In this document: positions 1 to 12,080 of the stretch, piece after piece
How the letters are laid out: every line of letters begins with the position of its first letter
Numbering within the stretch: position 1 is the stretch's first letter
Assembly: GCF_963259705.1 (NCBI RefSeq)
Contig: NC_081853.1
Span: 2,985,019 to 3,049,018 of the forward strand
Reading direction: 5' to 3'
DNA: 64,000 bases
Source of the DNA: Myotis daubentonii
Lineage: Eukaryota > Chordata > Mammalia > Chiroptera > Vespertilionidae
Made by a program: the position numbers and the translations under genes
The notes under the pieces: generated by a model
What the model saw: the letters and a program-made list of their open reading frames with translations, nothing else
The model's database searches: none
What the model was told of the DNA's origin: nothing

Positions 1-2002
1 ACATGCACACACGGACAGACAGACAGACACACACACACGTGAAATCTTGGTACTTGGAAATCTTCGGGTCATATTGGAGGTGCTTTATGACTAGCTTCCT
101 GTGGGCCCCAGTTGTGAGGAGTGGAGGGGGCATTTTTAACGTGGGCGCCACTCCCTGACATAACTTGTTTGTGCACTACCATGTTTTATCAGTAACGCCA
201 TTCTTGGTGTAATTAATAGAAAATTCGTTCCTAAAAGAAAAAATTGGGTCAGAAATGGAGATTATTAAAATGTGCAATTGCAAAGGCCCGACCCTGCAAA
301 CCCCATTTGTGCAGCCGCACTGCAAAGGCGTTGGAGCCGGGCCGGCCTCCCTCCTGGCTAGTGCCAGAGGTTCGCCCTCTCCGGGAAATTAAAACAATGT
401 TGTACATTATATTGTTACCAGCCGTCGGAAAGGCTGTTTTGTATGCGAGACAGCAATGCTGAGATATATGGAGAGCCCCAGGCTAAGTACAGAAGATAAT
501 TACATTTGGAATTTTACTGAGTTAAGTCATTTATAGCTTCAAACAGTTGCAGGGAAAAATCAGCCAAAACACACTTAAACTTTTTGTTGTGACTTTTCAG
601 GATAGAAGGGATTTTTAAAAATTAGTTATCATCTTATTTGACAAATTAAACTTTTTAAAGTAAGATTGTCTCAAAAGTTATTTTCTTCAGCTAGTTAATA
701 TTTTTTCTATTCAGACAAATAATACGAACTTATTAGAACAGTAGGATACTTATACAGGCTAAAGGCGCATCATAAAACCCCCAGATTTTTAGGTAAATCT
801 TTGGAAACATCTTTAAATTTAGCAAGTTTTTGGGGAAGGTAAAAAGCAATGTATTTATCTCACCCCCAAAGTTCACTTATATTGAAATGTAGTAAGCCCT
901 TAAAAAGTTGGATTCAGCCTGAGTTTACATGTGTTGCTGATAGAGTTTATAAAGTGATACAAGTTCCTGCATTTGTTTCTTTAATTGATAAAATTAAATT
1001 CTTAATGATTAGCTAGAATAAATTGTCCACTGGAGTTGTCATGGTTGCTCTGCTAGGCGTTCCAGACTGCAATTTTGAGTGTGGACCCCTTGTTACTCAG
1101 GGACTGGTCACCTATTTTATTTATTATTCCTCTCTCTCCACAAAGAGCACGCAGGCGAAGAAAAGAAGCTACAACATTAACAAATAGTTATCTCTGGCAG
1201 CTTTATGATGGCTTTTTTGTGGGTGCGTCCCGAATAGTGTGGCCGATGCCTATGACCTTCCAAACAATACTTTTGCTTGAGCGTCTGCTTTGATGGAGGA
1301 GGGCCGGCCCCCCTGAAGGGTGGAGAGAGTTGTGAGTGTGGAAATAGTGTTCGTCCAAAGCAGGGTTGATGACTACACACCATGGACCAAATCCCATGAG
1401 AAAAGAAAGGGTTTTACATTTTGAATCACTGGGGAAAGCAAAAAAATACTAAACTACATGAAATTCAAATTCACTGTCCACATGTAAGGCTACATTGGAG
1501 CACAGCCACGCCCTTCGTTTATGCATTCCCCGCGGCTGCTCTTGGGCGACCCCAGAAACTGGGCTAGTTGTGCCCGCGATACCCTTGGGGCGAACATACC
1601 CGCACCTGGCTGGCCCTGGCAGAAGTTTGCCAAGTAATCCCTTGTCAAGAGGAGCAGCAGAAAACAGTTTCAGTACGTTGTTAGCAACTTGTTCCTTTAT
1701 TTTCCTGGCTACGTAGGTCCGGTCACCCCTCTTACCTCTTCCTTCTTCGCCTTGATGTATAAATTCGTCTCCTCACCACACGGGTCAGGCTTCTCCAGCA
1801 GCAGCGTCACCTGACGAGTACTGCTGATCTCTGTCTGTGATGGAGAGCTGGCTGAGGGGCATGTCCATTCATTCACCCACTCACCTACTCGTGCATTTAG
1901 CAAACACTCCCTGTGCCTGTAACAGCAGGAACCTTGCTGGAGCCTGTGAGGAGGACGGAGTGAGCACGATAGGACTTCCCTCCTGGTTCTTAGCGTCTAG
2001 AC

Positions 2003-2312
2003 CAGTGGTTCTCAACTTCCTAATGCCGCGACCCTTCAATACAGTTCCTCATGTGGTGGTGACCTCCAACCATAAAGTTATTTTCGTTGCTACTTCATAA
2101 CTGTAATTTTGCTACTGTTATGAATCGTCATGTAAATATCTGATATGCAGGATGTATTTTCATTGTTACAAATTGAACATAATTAAAGCATAGTGATTAA
2201 TCACAAAAACAATATGTAATTATATATGTGTTTTCCGATGGTCTTCGGCGACCCCTGTGAAAGGGTCGTTCGACCCCCAAAGGGGTCGCGACCCACAGGT
2301 TGAGAACCGCTG
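2003..2312 (+). mobile_element. SPIN non-autonomous hAT transposon (about 310 bp)
   Basis: The element starts cagtggttctcaac and ends gttgagaaccgctg, so it has near-perfect terminal inverted repeats. Inside are the paired CCGCGACCC and GGGGTCGCGACCC blocks and the AT-rich centre typical of SPIN (Space Invaders) elements. An 8-bp target duplication centred on CTAG flanks it (gtctagac at 1995-2002, ggctagag at 2313-2320, two mismatches). SPIN elements are known to have entered vesper bats and several other tetrapods by horizontal transfer. It has no transposase and is non-autonomous. Confidence 0.9.
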
Positions 2313-3139
2313 GGCTAGAGGAAAGACACACTGAATAGATAATTGTCCATGGGCGGGTCTGCCCATTGGCAGTGCTAGCTAACACGGATGGGTTCGTGAA
2401 ACACCACAAACAAGTTGAAGAGAGTCTCAGTGCTAGGCCGGGCCCAAACCCGAACACGTTTATCCATCATCCAGTCAGGTGAGAGACACGAGAAAATGTC
2501 AGCAGTGTTCAGTATTTAAAGAGCCCCGTCCTGAGATAGAGTTAGGCGGAGCCCTTCTCGCGGTTAGAGTAGACGGAGGGTCTGTCTGGGTTGCAGAGCT
2601 GGCCCATTGGGGAGAGCTTGCGGCGGGCGCAGTCACGCTCACAGCCTCTGTTTCCAGCCTCTGTTTCTCGGGAGCGCAGCTTCTCCACCTTTCCGCGGTC
2701 ACGTTTGCCATTTCGTGCGCCCGTCTCTGGAGACGTGCTTTCTAAGGAACGGGCAGTCGCAGTGCCCGTGTAACCTCAGTGTTCTGGTGGTTGCACAGCC
2801 TTCCTCCCGCCCATTCTCTCAGCAGCCCAGGTCCCCTTATATGGGGGTACACCCTGGATAGGGCTGACCCAGAGCTTCTCTTTCCCTTAAAGAGGGCACT
2901 ACCCAGTCCTGGACCTACTGGAACCTTCCAGGATCTCAAAGTATATTGTGGAATCACCACTTGTCAACTTGAATTTGGAAAACATGTGCACCGCTGAGCC
3001 CTAATGCAGGTTTGAACAATTGCCCAAGGATGAGCGCTGCTTAGAGAGGAGGAGAAGTCTGCCCCTGGCCCTGGACCTGCCGGCGTTTACACCTGGCAGA
3101 GGTCACACATGCCCCCGCTATAAAAACAAACCCACGGAG

Positions 3140-3338
3140 CCCGGCAGGCGTGGCTCAGGGGTTGAGGATCGACCTATGAACCAGGAGGTCATGGATCAGT
3201 TCCCGGTCAGGGCACATGCCCGGATTGCAGGCGTGATCCCCAGTGCGGGGCGTGCAGGAGGCAGATGATCAGTGATTCTCATCATTGATATTTCTGTCTC
3301 TCTCCCTTCCCCTCTGAAATCAATAAAAGTATATTGAA
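3140..3338 (+). mobile_element. VES SINE (tRNA-derived)
   Basis: The head ccggcaggcgtggctcaggg carries the A-box-like tRNA segment. A B-box-like segment follows, then the VES body (gtgcaggaggcag, tctctctcccttcc) and the AT-rich tail aatcaataaaag. An imperfect target duplication ending in acggag flanks it (left to 3139, right to 3354). VES elements are abundant vesper-bat SINEs. Confidence 0.85.
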
Positions 3339-3614
3339 AAACAAAACAACGGAGCTAAATGAGTCTTACAGTAGAGATCAGCTGGGGCTCCTCCTGTGGC
3401 CCTACATCACGGTGAAGGATTTCATGGGGCACTCGGGAGGGCAGCTAGTGAAGGCCACTTGGGTGCATCCTGTAGGCGTGTCCAACCACTGAAACCAAAA
3501 CCACAGACACCCCAACTCGGACCCAGCACAGAAGGCCCTCATATTTCTCACCTGTAATCAGATTCCCTAAAGAATTTGGGGCAGCATTTTTTCAATCACC
3601 ATGTTTAGCCTTAG

Positions 3615-3810
3615 CAGGGTGGGGAAGGTCCAGCCCACAGGCCGTATCAGCCCATGAAACCATTTGGCCCTGCCAAGGCATTGGGGTGAGTTAATTACAT
3701 GTTTGGCCAGATAGCGCAGGCTAATCTTTAAGTTGATGGTTTTGTATGGCCTGAGAATGATGCTATAAATATTCAGGTGGCCCTTGGCAGAAGAAAGGCT
3801 CCCACCCCTG
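3615..3810. mobile_element. Non-autonomous hAT element (Charlie-like)
   Basis: Terminal inverted repeats read cagggtggggaaggt at the left and ctcccacccctg at the right. The interior carries ttggccctg and tggcccttggcagaag segments typical of an old mammalian hAT MITE family. The flanks ccttag and cctcag suggest a decayed 8-bp duplication. The exact family is not assigned. Confidence 0.65.
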
Positions 3811-6800
3811 CCTCAGGGGACAGCGGCTGCAGTTCCATTGTGGTGCCATCTGGGCACCACACACCTGCATCATGGAAAGGTGGTGGGTTCTCTGGTGGGA
3901 GTTCAGGCCACCGGGGGAAGTGGAGATGATGGGGACGGTGGGCCTGTCTGGTTAGTGTGGAGTGAGAGATGCAACTGCGTTATCACTTTGTTGGGAGATA
4001 CCGGAGTGTAGAACGCATGCTTCCTTAGCAGTGGTTGCCGGATGAGCTCATTTACTGGAAGGTTGGTCAATTCGTTCTCATGGTACACCTGGCTCTTCTC
4101 ACTGAGTGGGAAGAGGGTCAGAAAGACATCCTAGTGGGTATTCAGAGCCCTTCTGAGTATTTCTCACTGCATCCCACTGTTGCAGAGACCGCTGTCAGTT
4201 TCTGACGTTCTGTCAGGGGACTGGATGGAGGAGGAGCCTGGCTGCTCCCTGGGAGCCCGCAGCATAACGGAGCAGTTGTGTGCGGCCCGTGCCCTGCACA
4301 CTTTGGCATGTGGCACCAGGCACATGGGCACCAGAGCAATCTTTTGGGTCTAGGACGTGGCTTTTTGAGGTCAGGGAATCATTTCAAGGTTTCTTCTGTT
4401 CGATGTTCTCTGTTGAGAGCTGCTTCGGGACGCTGTGCAGTCAGTGAGTTAGAACTGGGGGGGAATGTGGGCGTTGTTATTTAGGTCTGAAATGTACAGC
4501 ACCTCCCACCAAGACAGGGTCAGAGACAGAGGAACTGGAAATCAGTGGAGAGAAGGCTTGCCCACACAAATGCCACTCAGTGTGCCAGGATTGTAAGGCA
4601 GCCCTCGAACCTGCCTCCATACTTGAGCACCTACTATCTACCAGACTTGGGCCCAGGGATTTAAATTCATATCAATCCAGTTGCCTGGATTCACTCATGA
4701 TTATTAGGACTCTTTTCAACCATCAAACTGTGGGTGAGATATCATAAGAGGTATCTCAGTGGCCAGAACAGATTCCATTTGGAAAAAGGGAAAACCATTC
4801 AATTTAATAGACAAAAAGGGAAAAAAAGTCCCTGACAGACTTACCACTCAGAAAGCTGACGTTCATGATGAACACACATTTTTCTGGCCGTAAATCCTGT
4901 CCTGGTTTTATTCCGTTCCGTGACCACATGACCTGGCTCAGTTGTCAGCAGTCTCGCTTATGGATGAAGATGGTTTTGAATCAAAGAAAAAAGAAGCCTT
5001 GGAGACTGGGCATTTCCATTATGTCCCCGGCTCAGCGTGTGCGGACAGAGCGGGCCGGGCTTCTGGGGCCCCCCGGCCGATGACCGGGGAGTGAATGTTG
5101 AGAGCAGCTAAGGGAAGGGAGCCAGCCCCGCTGGGGCCGACCTGCCTGGCCCGGCGGGGCTCGGGGAGGTTGTGCACTTTCGTTCTTGGATCGTTTGATT
5201 CCATTTAGTCGCTGTTTGTCAGGCCCCTATCATCACAGCACTGGATGGAAAAGTAAGGTGCGACCTGGTGGGGAGGGCGGAGCCAGGCGGTTGGGGGTGG
5301 GCACTGGAGGTGACAGGGAAGGGTGGTTGGCAAGGACGTTCCAGGGCAAGGAAGCCACTTTAGGGTCTAGGCTGACTGTAGGGCGAGGAAGGAGGAGAGT
5401 GGAACATGTATTGTTCTTTTTTAAATTCATCTGTTTGTCAGTAGAAAGTAGGATGATAACCCAGTTTGCTTGCCTAGAACTGGGGGATTCCTCCTGGTTT
5501 TCATTTTCAAACTGGGGGCGTCCTGGGCAGATGGGAGTGGTTGGTTGCCCTGGGGTCCGCTTGGACCATTGGCTATGGAAGAGACTTACGAAGCTTCGTG
5601 TTCTCTTGTCATCATTTCTCGGAGGGGCCTGGGGAGGATGTAACGAGCTCCTGCTGTATGCCAGGCACTGTTCGAGGTGCCTCCACCCTCGTTCACTGAC
5701 TCCCACCCAGTTTCCTCGATTCTAAGAGTTGTTTTAAACAGGAAAAGCTAACATTGGGAAAGCAGCGTGTGTCTCACACTCCGTGAGCGTGTTTAATGTG
5801 GTATTTGTTATTACTTGAGAAGACACCACTAAAGGATGGTGATCGTGACAATAACCGACCTCTTTGAGTCAGAGACGGCGTTTTAAGTCGCGCTCCTCCC
5901 CCACACGGTAAGAGGAGGAAGCTGGGGCTGGGGGGTCTCTAAACTGCTCACAGCCATGGGCACACAGTGGCTTGGCGGCTGGTCCTGGCCCCTGGGTTCC
6001 GTGCACCCCCAGAGTGACCCGGCATTGTGTTGAAATGGGGCCTCCTGGGGCGTCTGCAGTGGGCGATGGGGCTCTGAGAGGGTGTCCGCAGGAGAAGAGG
6101 CAGGTCCGTAGCGGAGGGAGCTGGGCAGTGGGGAGGGGCTGTCCTGGGGCTGCTCTGCGGTCATCAGGCTGTGGGCTTCCACGGATGCCTTATCTTATCT
6201 TAGCGGGACCTGTGTGCTTCCTGACCCTCTGGGCAGCCCTCAGGGCGAGCAGCGGCCTGGCTTCCGGGGCCAAAAAGGCTCCAATGGGGGGGGACCTGAG
6301 TGCACCCCAGAGGGGAGGCTCTGGTTTCTCACTCTGTCCCTCTGAAAACCGAGGCCCTTTGTTCTCATAATGAAGGCCTCGCCTCCTCTGGGCAGAGGGA
6401 CCCCGAGACCCTGAGTGCGAGAGCCTGCGCCTCCTCAGGCTGCAGGCGGGCGGGGGCCGCGGATGGCACCCGAGCAGGGAGCCTCCCGCCGAGGGGCCAA
6501 GACGCCCCCTGAGCCCCGCTGCCCAGCTCGGGAAGCACGCGAGTGACCGCAGTCGGATAAAGGGGTTGGAATCGGAAGGAAATACACACTCGGGTGGTAG
6601 AAGTTTCAGTTCTGCCCTCCCAGCCAGCGCCTCTTCTCCTCCTCTGGCCGTTCTTCTGGCCGGTCCCCTGCCTGCACCCGTATGCCGGGTGCCTGTCCCA
6701 CAGCCACCTGCTCCTCCGGGAGGGGCTTCCAGGTCATGTGGGACCCCAGTGGGTGAGCGAGGGCTCAGGTGGGATGGGGCTGTGTTCCCTGTCAGTGTCC

Positions 6801-7774
6801 CGGGGTGTCCTGAGTCAGACCCAGCCTCAGACAACCAGGATTCCATCTCATTTTGGCTCATTCTCGGCTCCATGCCCTCAGGTTAGGTCCACCAGTGGGT
6901 CTCAGTTCCCAGCTATCGTCAGAGCGCCCTGCGGCCCTGCCCCTGTGGCATTAATGAGTCCCTTGGCTCCTGCGTCTCATCTTCCTCAAGAAGCCTGTGT
7001 GCTCAGACACCCAGAGCCCTTCCTTTATTTCAGAAGAATTTTTTCTCCTACGTGAGAACCACCAAATCGGCTTAAAATGATTCATCCTCCTGACAGCGGG
7101 TAAAATGGTGGTGTTAAGTGAGCCCCACACCACAGCCCCTCTCTCTGCTGGGAGCGTGTCCTCTCCTCGGTGTTTGTCTCTGAGGGCGAGGCTGGAGCTG
7201 CTGGCTTCGGGCCCCTCTCCGCGCCCCAAGGCCCGTGCCCGGTCGCACGGTAAGGCGTGGGTGACAGGAGAGGGGAAGCCCTGCTGGGCTGAGGGAAGGC
7301 GCAGTGAGAACAGGACCGAAATCCGTAAGATACGGGCTTCGTCTTTCCCGTGCTTTGTTCCATCTTCTAAAGCATCAAAATTCTCTTCCCAGTGAACGCA
7401 GCTGCAGATTCCACTGAGCCCATTATGTGATCCACATTTCAAACATACACTCAGCCAGGAGAAGTTCACATCCACTTCAGTGGTTTATCTTTCCTTTAAA
7501 AAACAAGAAGGTATTTTTTGAGCATCACGAAGCACTAGGCTCTGCTGAGCTTCTGTGCACGAGTCCCCGACACCTGGGAGCTGCCCTACGAAGTTCAGAG
7601 GTCATGGCTCCGGGTTTACAGGGAGAGCTACACCCAAAGACCACATGCTGTGCCCGGAGTCGCGAACTGCCCATCCCACTCAGCTCCCAGGCTGTGGAGG
7701 TGGCGACCAAACCGGCTGATTGACAGGACTCAGCACATGCCAGCCTCGCCTGACCCCCAGGGAAGCGTCTAGAC

Positions 7775-7997
7775 CAGCGGTTCTCAACCTGTGGGTCGCG
7801 ACCCCTTTGGGGGTCGAACCGACCATTTCACAAGGGTCGCCTAAGACCATCGGAAAACACATATATAATTACATATTGTCTTGTGATTAATCACTATGCT
7901 TTAATTATGTTCAATTTGTCACAATGAAATTGGGGGTCACCACAACATGAGGAACTGTACTAAAGGGTCACGGCGTTAGGAGGGTTGAGAACCGCTG
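7775..7997 (-). mobile_element. SPIN non-autonomous hAT transposon (223 bp, internally deleted)
   Basis: This copy runs from cagcggttctcaacctgtgg to ggttgagaaccgctg, in the opposite orientation to the copy at 2003. It is about 87 bp shorter through loss of most of the AT-rich middle after the Caatttgt segment. An 8-bp target duplication is visible (gtctagac at left, ctctagac at right), again the TCTAGA-type target. Confidence 0.9.
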
Positions 7998-9256
7998 CTC
8001 TAGACTGTCGCTTTCTTTGGATATCACAGCATACATTTTTCTAAATTTGCCAGCCAGAGTTTTTAGTTGACCTTTGCACTGAATTTCTCATCTTCCTTTT
8101 CTTTGCTTTTCATGGGATTCAGTATAAGGGAATGCTGGAATATGCTTGCTAATATTAAATGCTTGTATTCTCATAATAATTAAAGGATGCCATGAAAATT
8201 GATGGGATGGTGAGCTCATGGAATGATGGCATAAAAAGTAGTAAAGAATCTGAAAGCTTTTTGAAGGACCAGTGAGTTTTATAAATGTAAGACTGTAGAG
8301 AGAGGGTGTGGTTTCAGTAGGTGTGAGTGTCTAGCCTTTTTGCCTAAACAAAAAGCAGATCCTGCCAGGTTTTCTTTAACTGTTAAAACACCTTGTGTTA
8401 GAGCTAGACTTGATGATAAAGATTCAAAGCTCATTTAGGAATATATTCCTCATTTAGGAATTACATACTAGTTTGCACTAATTAAACAAAAACAAAACCC
8501 TGGATTTCTGCCTTTTTCTTAACTGTAGCCCTCATTTATAGGTGTAGTTGAGGTTGGTTGAGGCAAAATCAGGAACCTAGATAATTCTCAAAATGGATAC
8601 TGAAGTCTAAGTAAATGTTCCCTATGGCATGACCTCCAGGGCTCCGGGTGTGGCTGTGTGTGCAAGGCTGAGTGTGTGTTTGCAGTCTGACCAGTGCACG
8701 TCAGCCTGGTAGATGTTTCCAGGGAATATAGAAAGATCTACCAGGTGATTCCTTTGCATGCTGAGAATTTGGATTTCTTTCTACTTTAGTCTTTGTAATT
8801 AATGTATCAACAGTGTTTACCCCCAAATTAACTCACAATTAATATTCATCAGACTCCAGTATCATCACTCGCACCCTTTAATTTATAGCATTCACTATGA
8901 CACACTATTTGTTTTTTTCTTCTGCCCATTATAATTTTAAAACAAAACACTTTTTTAAAAATTAAGAATGTTTTACCTTTAACATCTAAAAATTTAGAAT
9001 ACTCACACAAAAACACACACACAAAGAGCTGGGAAAATGCCATTGCTGACGTTTTAATTGTTCTAACGGAGCCACTTGGAAAACTAAATTCCTTTAGCAT
9101 TATGTTTTGTGTTGAGAGCATCTTTTTGTTTGGCTGTTCAATAACTTACTGAAGAACAGAAAATGAATAATATAAAGTGGCTCCTAATATGGTATCATTT
9201 TCATTTCCTGTTTGTTGGAAGATAAATGCTAGCTCTGTAGGGCTCTTCTCCCGCTT

Positions 9257-9276
9257 CCCCCCCCCCCCCCCCCCCC
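9257..9276. repeat. Poly-C tract (20 C)
   Basis: An uninterrupted run of 20 cytosines in FOXP1 intron 13. Its length is likely polymorphic and it is prone to sequencing error. On the opposite strand it could form a G-quadruplex. Confidence 0.9.
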
Positions 9277-9580
9277 GGCATTTATTCCTCCCTGAACCAC
9301 AAGGGAATAAGAAGAAAAAAATCAAATGTGATAGGCCCAGACTGAGCCAGCCAGCACCCAGCAGGCTCCCTGGGGCCTCTCCTCTCTTGCTGTGTACCCT
9401 TCCCTCCTCTGCTTCCCCACTCCTGAAGCGCTTTCTCCCTTAGAACGCCCTTACCCAAAAACGTCTCCCCTGATTGTTATTTTGGAATAACTCTAGACTT
9501 ATAAGACACGATTGATGTTCACAAGATTTAAGGTAAATTATGTGACATAGAAGGGATGAGTCCCTCCTCAATTTTGTGTT

Positions 9581-9643
9581 TCTCCCTCCCTCCTTCCCTC
9601 TTCCTCTCTCTTCTCCCTCTCCCTCACTCTTCTCCCTCTCATC
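9581..9643. repeat. CT-rich polypyrimidine tract
   Basis: Over 60 bases almost purely C and T (ctccctccctccttccctc and following). No coding content. Confidence 0.75.
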
Positions 9644-10492
9644 AATCCCTTAAGCATTTTCCCAAAATTCTACAGCTGTTCTGTTAACAATACCATCATC
9701 TTTTGGGGATACATTTCCCACTTCTTTCACAGAGGTAATTATTACATGTCCCCTATCCTCAGCTGTCTTGAACTATCAAAAATATCATGTTAACACAGTC
9801 CAAGGCAAACAGAAAGCAAGTAACATCCAAAAAACAGTATTTTGAGTCCCTGCCATGTACAGCAGACTAGGAACTCCTGTGTCTCAGAAGGTAGTGTTGT
9901 GTAGGAGGAGGAGGTTTCAGTCTGTTAAGGTGAGAGACCAGCACAGGGTGTAGGTGCTTGCTTACTGAGTAGATGGGCAGGCTTACTCTGCGTTCACGTG
10001 CAAACGGGCGCCTGTAACACTGTGGCCCTGCGTCTGCCCTGCCAGTGAGACTGTGGCCAGTCTTCGTCTGGGCCTCCCTGCCAGGGAAGATGGGGCTCAT
10101 TGGCATCAGTGCCCCGTCTGTCTAGGAGTTTGCCCACAGCAACAGCACCTGAGGTGATGAGTGTTAGCTACCTGGCTCGTTTTCTTTCAGCTTCCTCCTG
10201 AATAAGGTTGGTTAATAGGCATGATTCACGCTTTTGTCTTGGAGCTGTCTGTGTCACATGCGACTCCTGGTGCCAGCCGGTCTGGAACTTCCCAGTTAAA
10301 AGCTAATGGATCTTGTGCTGAGGTGCTCACATGGACACCTCATACTTGAGCTTGGCACTGGTCATGGAGATTTCAAAATGATTAAGCAGGGAAATACTTG
10401 GTCATGTGTGATGGTGCCATAGCTCAGTTTGGAATGTGTATTGTTTTGGACATGATATGTAATAGTAACAGTGTATTCAAATCTGTACGTAA

Positions 10493-11038
<546 letters not shown>

Positions 11039-11861
11039 TGAGACTGGAGCGTAGAGGGTGACGTGGACTCCTTCCCGGTCAAGAGACCAAGCACGGCCCC
11101 GAGTTAGGTTCAGCTCTAGGCGTCCCGCTTCCTGCCTCTTCCCTTTCACTTGACCTCAGGAAGTGCCATCCAACGGCAGGATGGTCTCCCCAGCTCCTGG
11201 CTTGGGCCTGGTTCCTTATTCTAAATTGATCTCTTTAATGGTTGTAATTCTCATATACTTGTATTTCTAAAACTCTCCTAGTACCTTCAACTGATTATCA
11301 AAATAGAGTTGCTTTGCTCCTTGATTTTTAAGATTTGTAAAATTTAAAGGTACACTGCCTTTATTTGATTTTGTACGGAGTCACTGTGTGAAAATTAATT
11401 GAGCGTTGACAATCTATAGTTAGTACCAGCAATTTTAATCAACATGCAATGATGCAGCATAATGGCAAAGTATTGGTTTATCTGTTTGGACTGATTTTTT
11501 TCTATAAATAAAGCAAACACACACCCCTATATGTATGATTTATGGTGATAGAAATAAAACGGAGTCAGACTATTAACCAGCAAATATGGTAGCCTGCCAG
11601 GACGCAGTTGGCAGACAAAATTAATGTCTGAAACAGAACACATTACTGAGATATAGGACATAAAATCATTAAACACTTTGCACATCCATTTTTACTTGGA
11701 GGGAGCCCTTAGTTTCCATGTAGTTTGCAGTCAATGGCTATAGGACTGAGCATGTAGGCTACCAAAAGGAAAGGGGAGCGGGGGGAAGCACAGGCCATTC
11801 AGTATGTGGTGGAATCAGTAATCAACTGTGCTGTTCTTGCTATTTCTATCAATCCCCCCTT

Positions 11862-12080
11862 CTTTAAAAAAATATACACATTTTTTATTTCAGAGAGGAA
11901 AAGAGAGGGAGAGATAGAAACATCAATGATGAGAGAGAATCATTGATCTGCCTCCTGCATACCCCCTACTGGGGTGGATGGGGTGGAGCCTGCAACCCGG
12001 GCATGTACCCTGACCGGGAATCAAACTGTGACCTCCTGGTTCATAGGTTCACACTCAACCACTGAGCCACAGGGGCAGGC
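11862..12080 (-). mobile_element. VES SINE (minus strand)
   Basis: The reverse-complement VES body is seen: AT-rich tail, agagagggagagatag, cctcctgcatacccc, then the tRNA-like head ending ccactgagccac. The target duplication tcaatcccccctt (11849-11861) matches tcaatccctcctt (12081-12093) with one mismatch. Confidence 0.9.

Noticed and set aside
5186..6873. Long overlapping ORFs (179, 157 and 227 codons) in GC-rich intron 13
   Set aside because: Open on both strands at once, low-complexity Pro/Gly/Arg/Ser composition and no family motif. They lie in an intron and are chance ORFs in GC-rich DNA.
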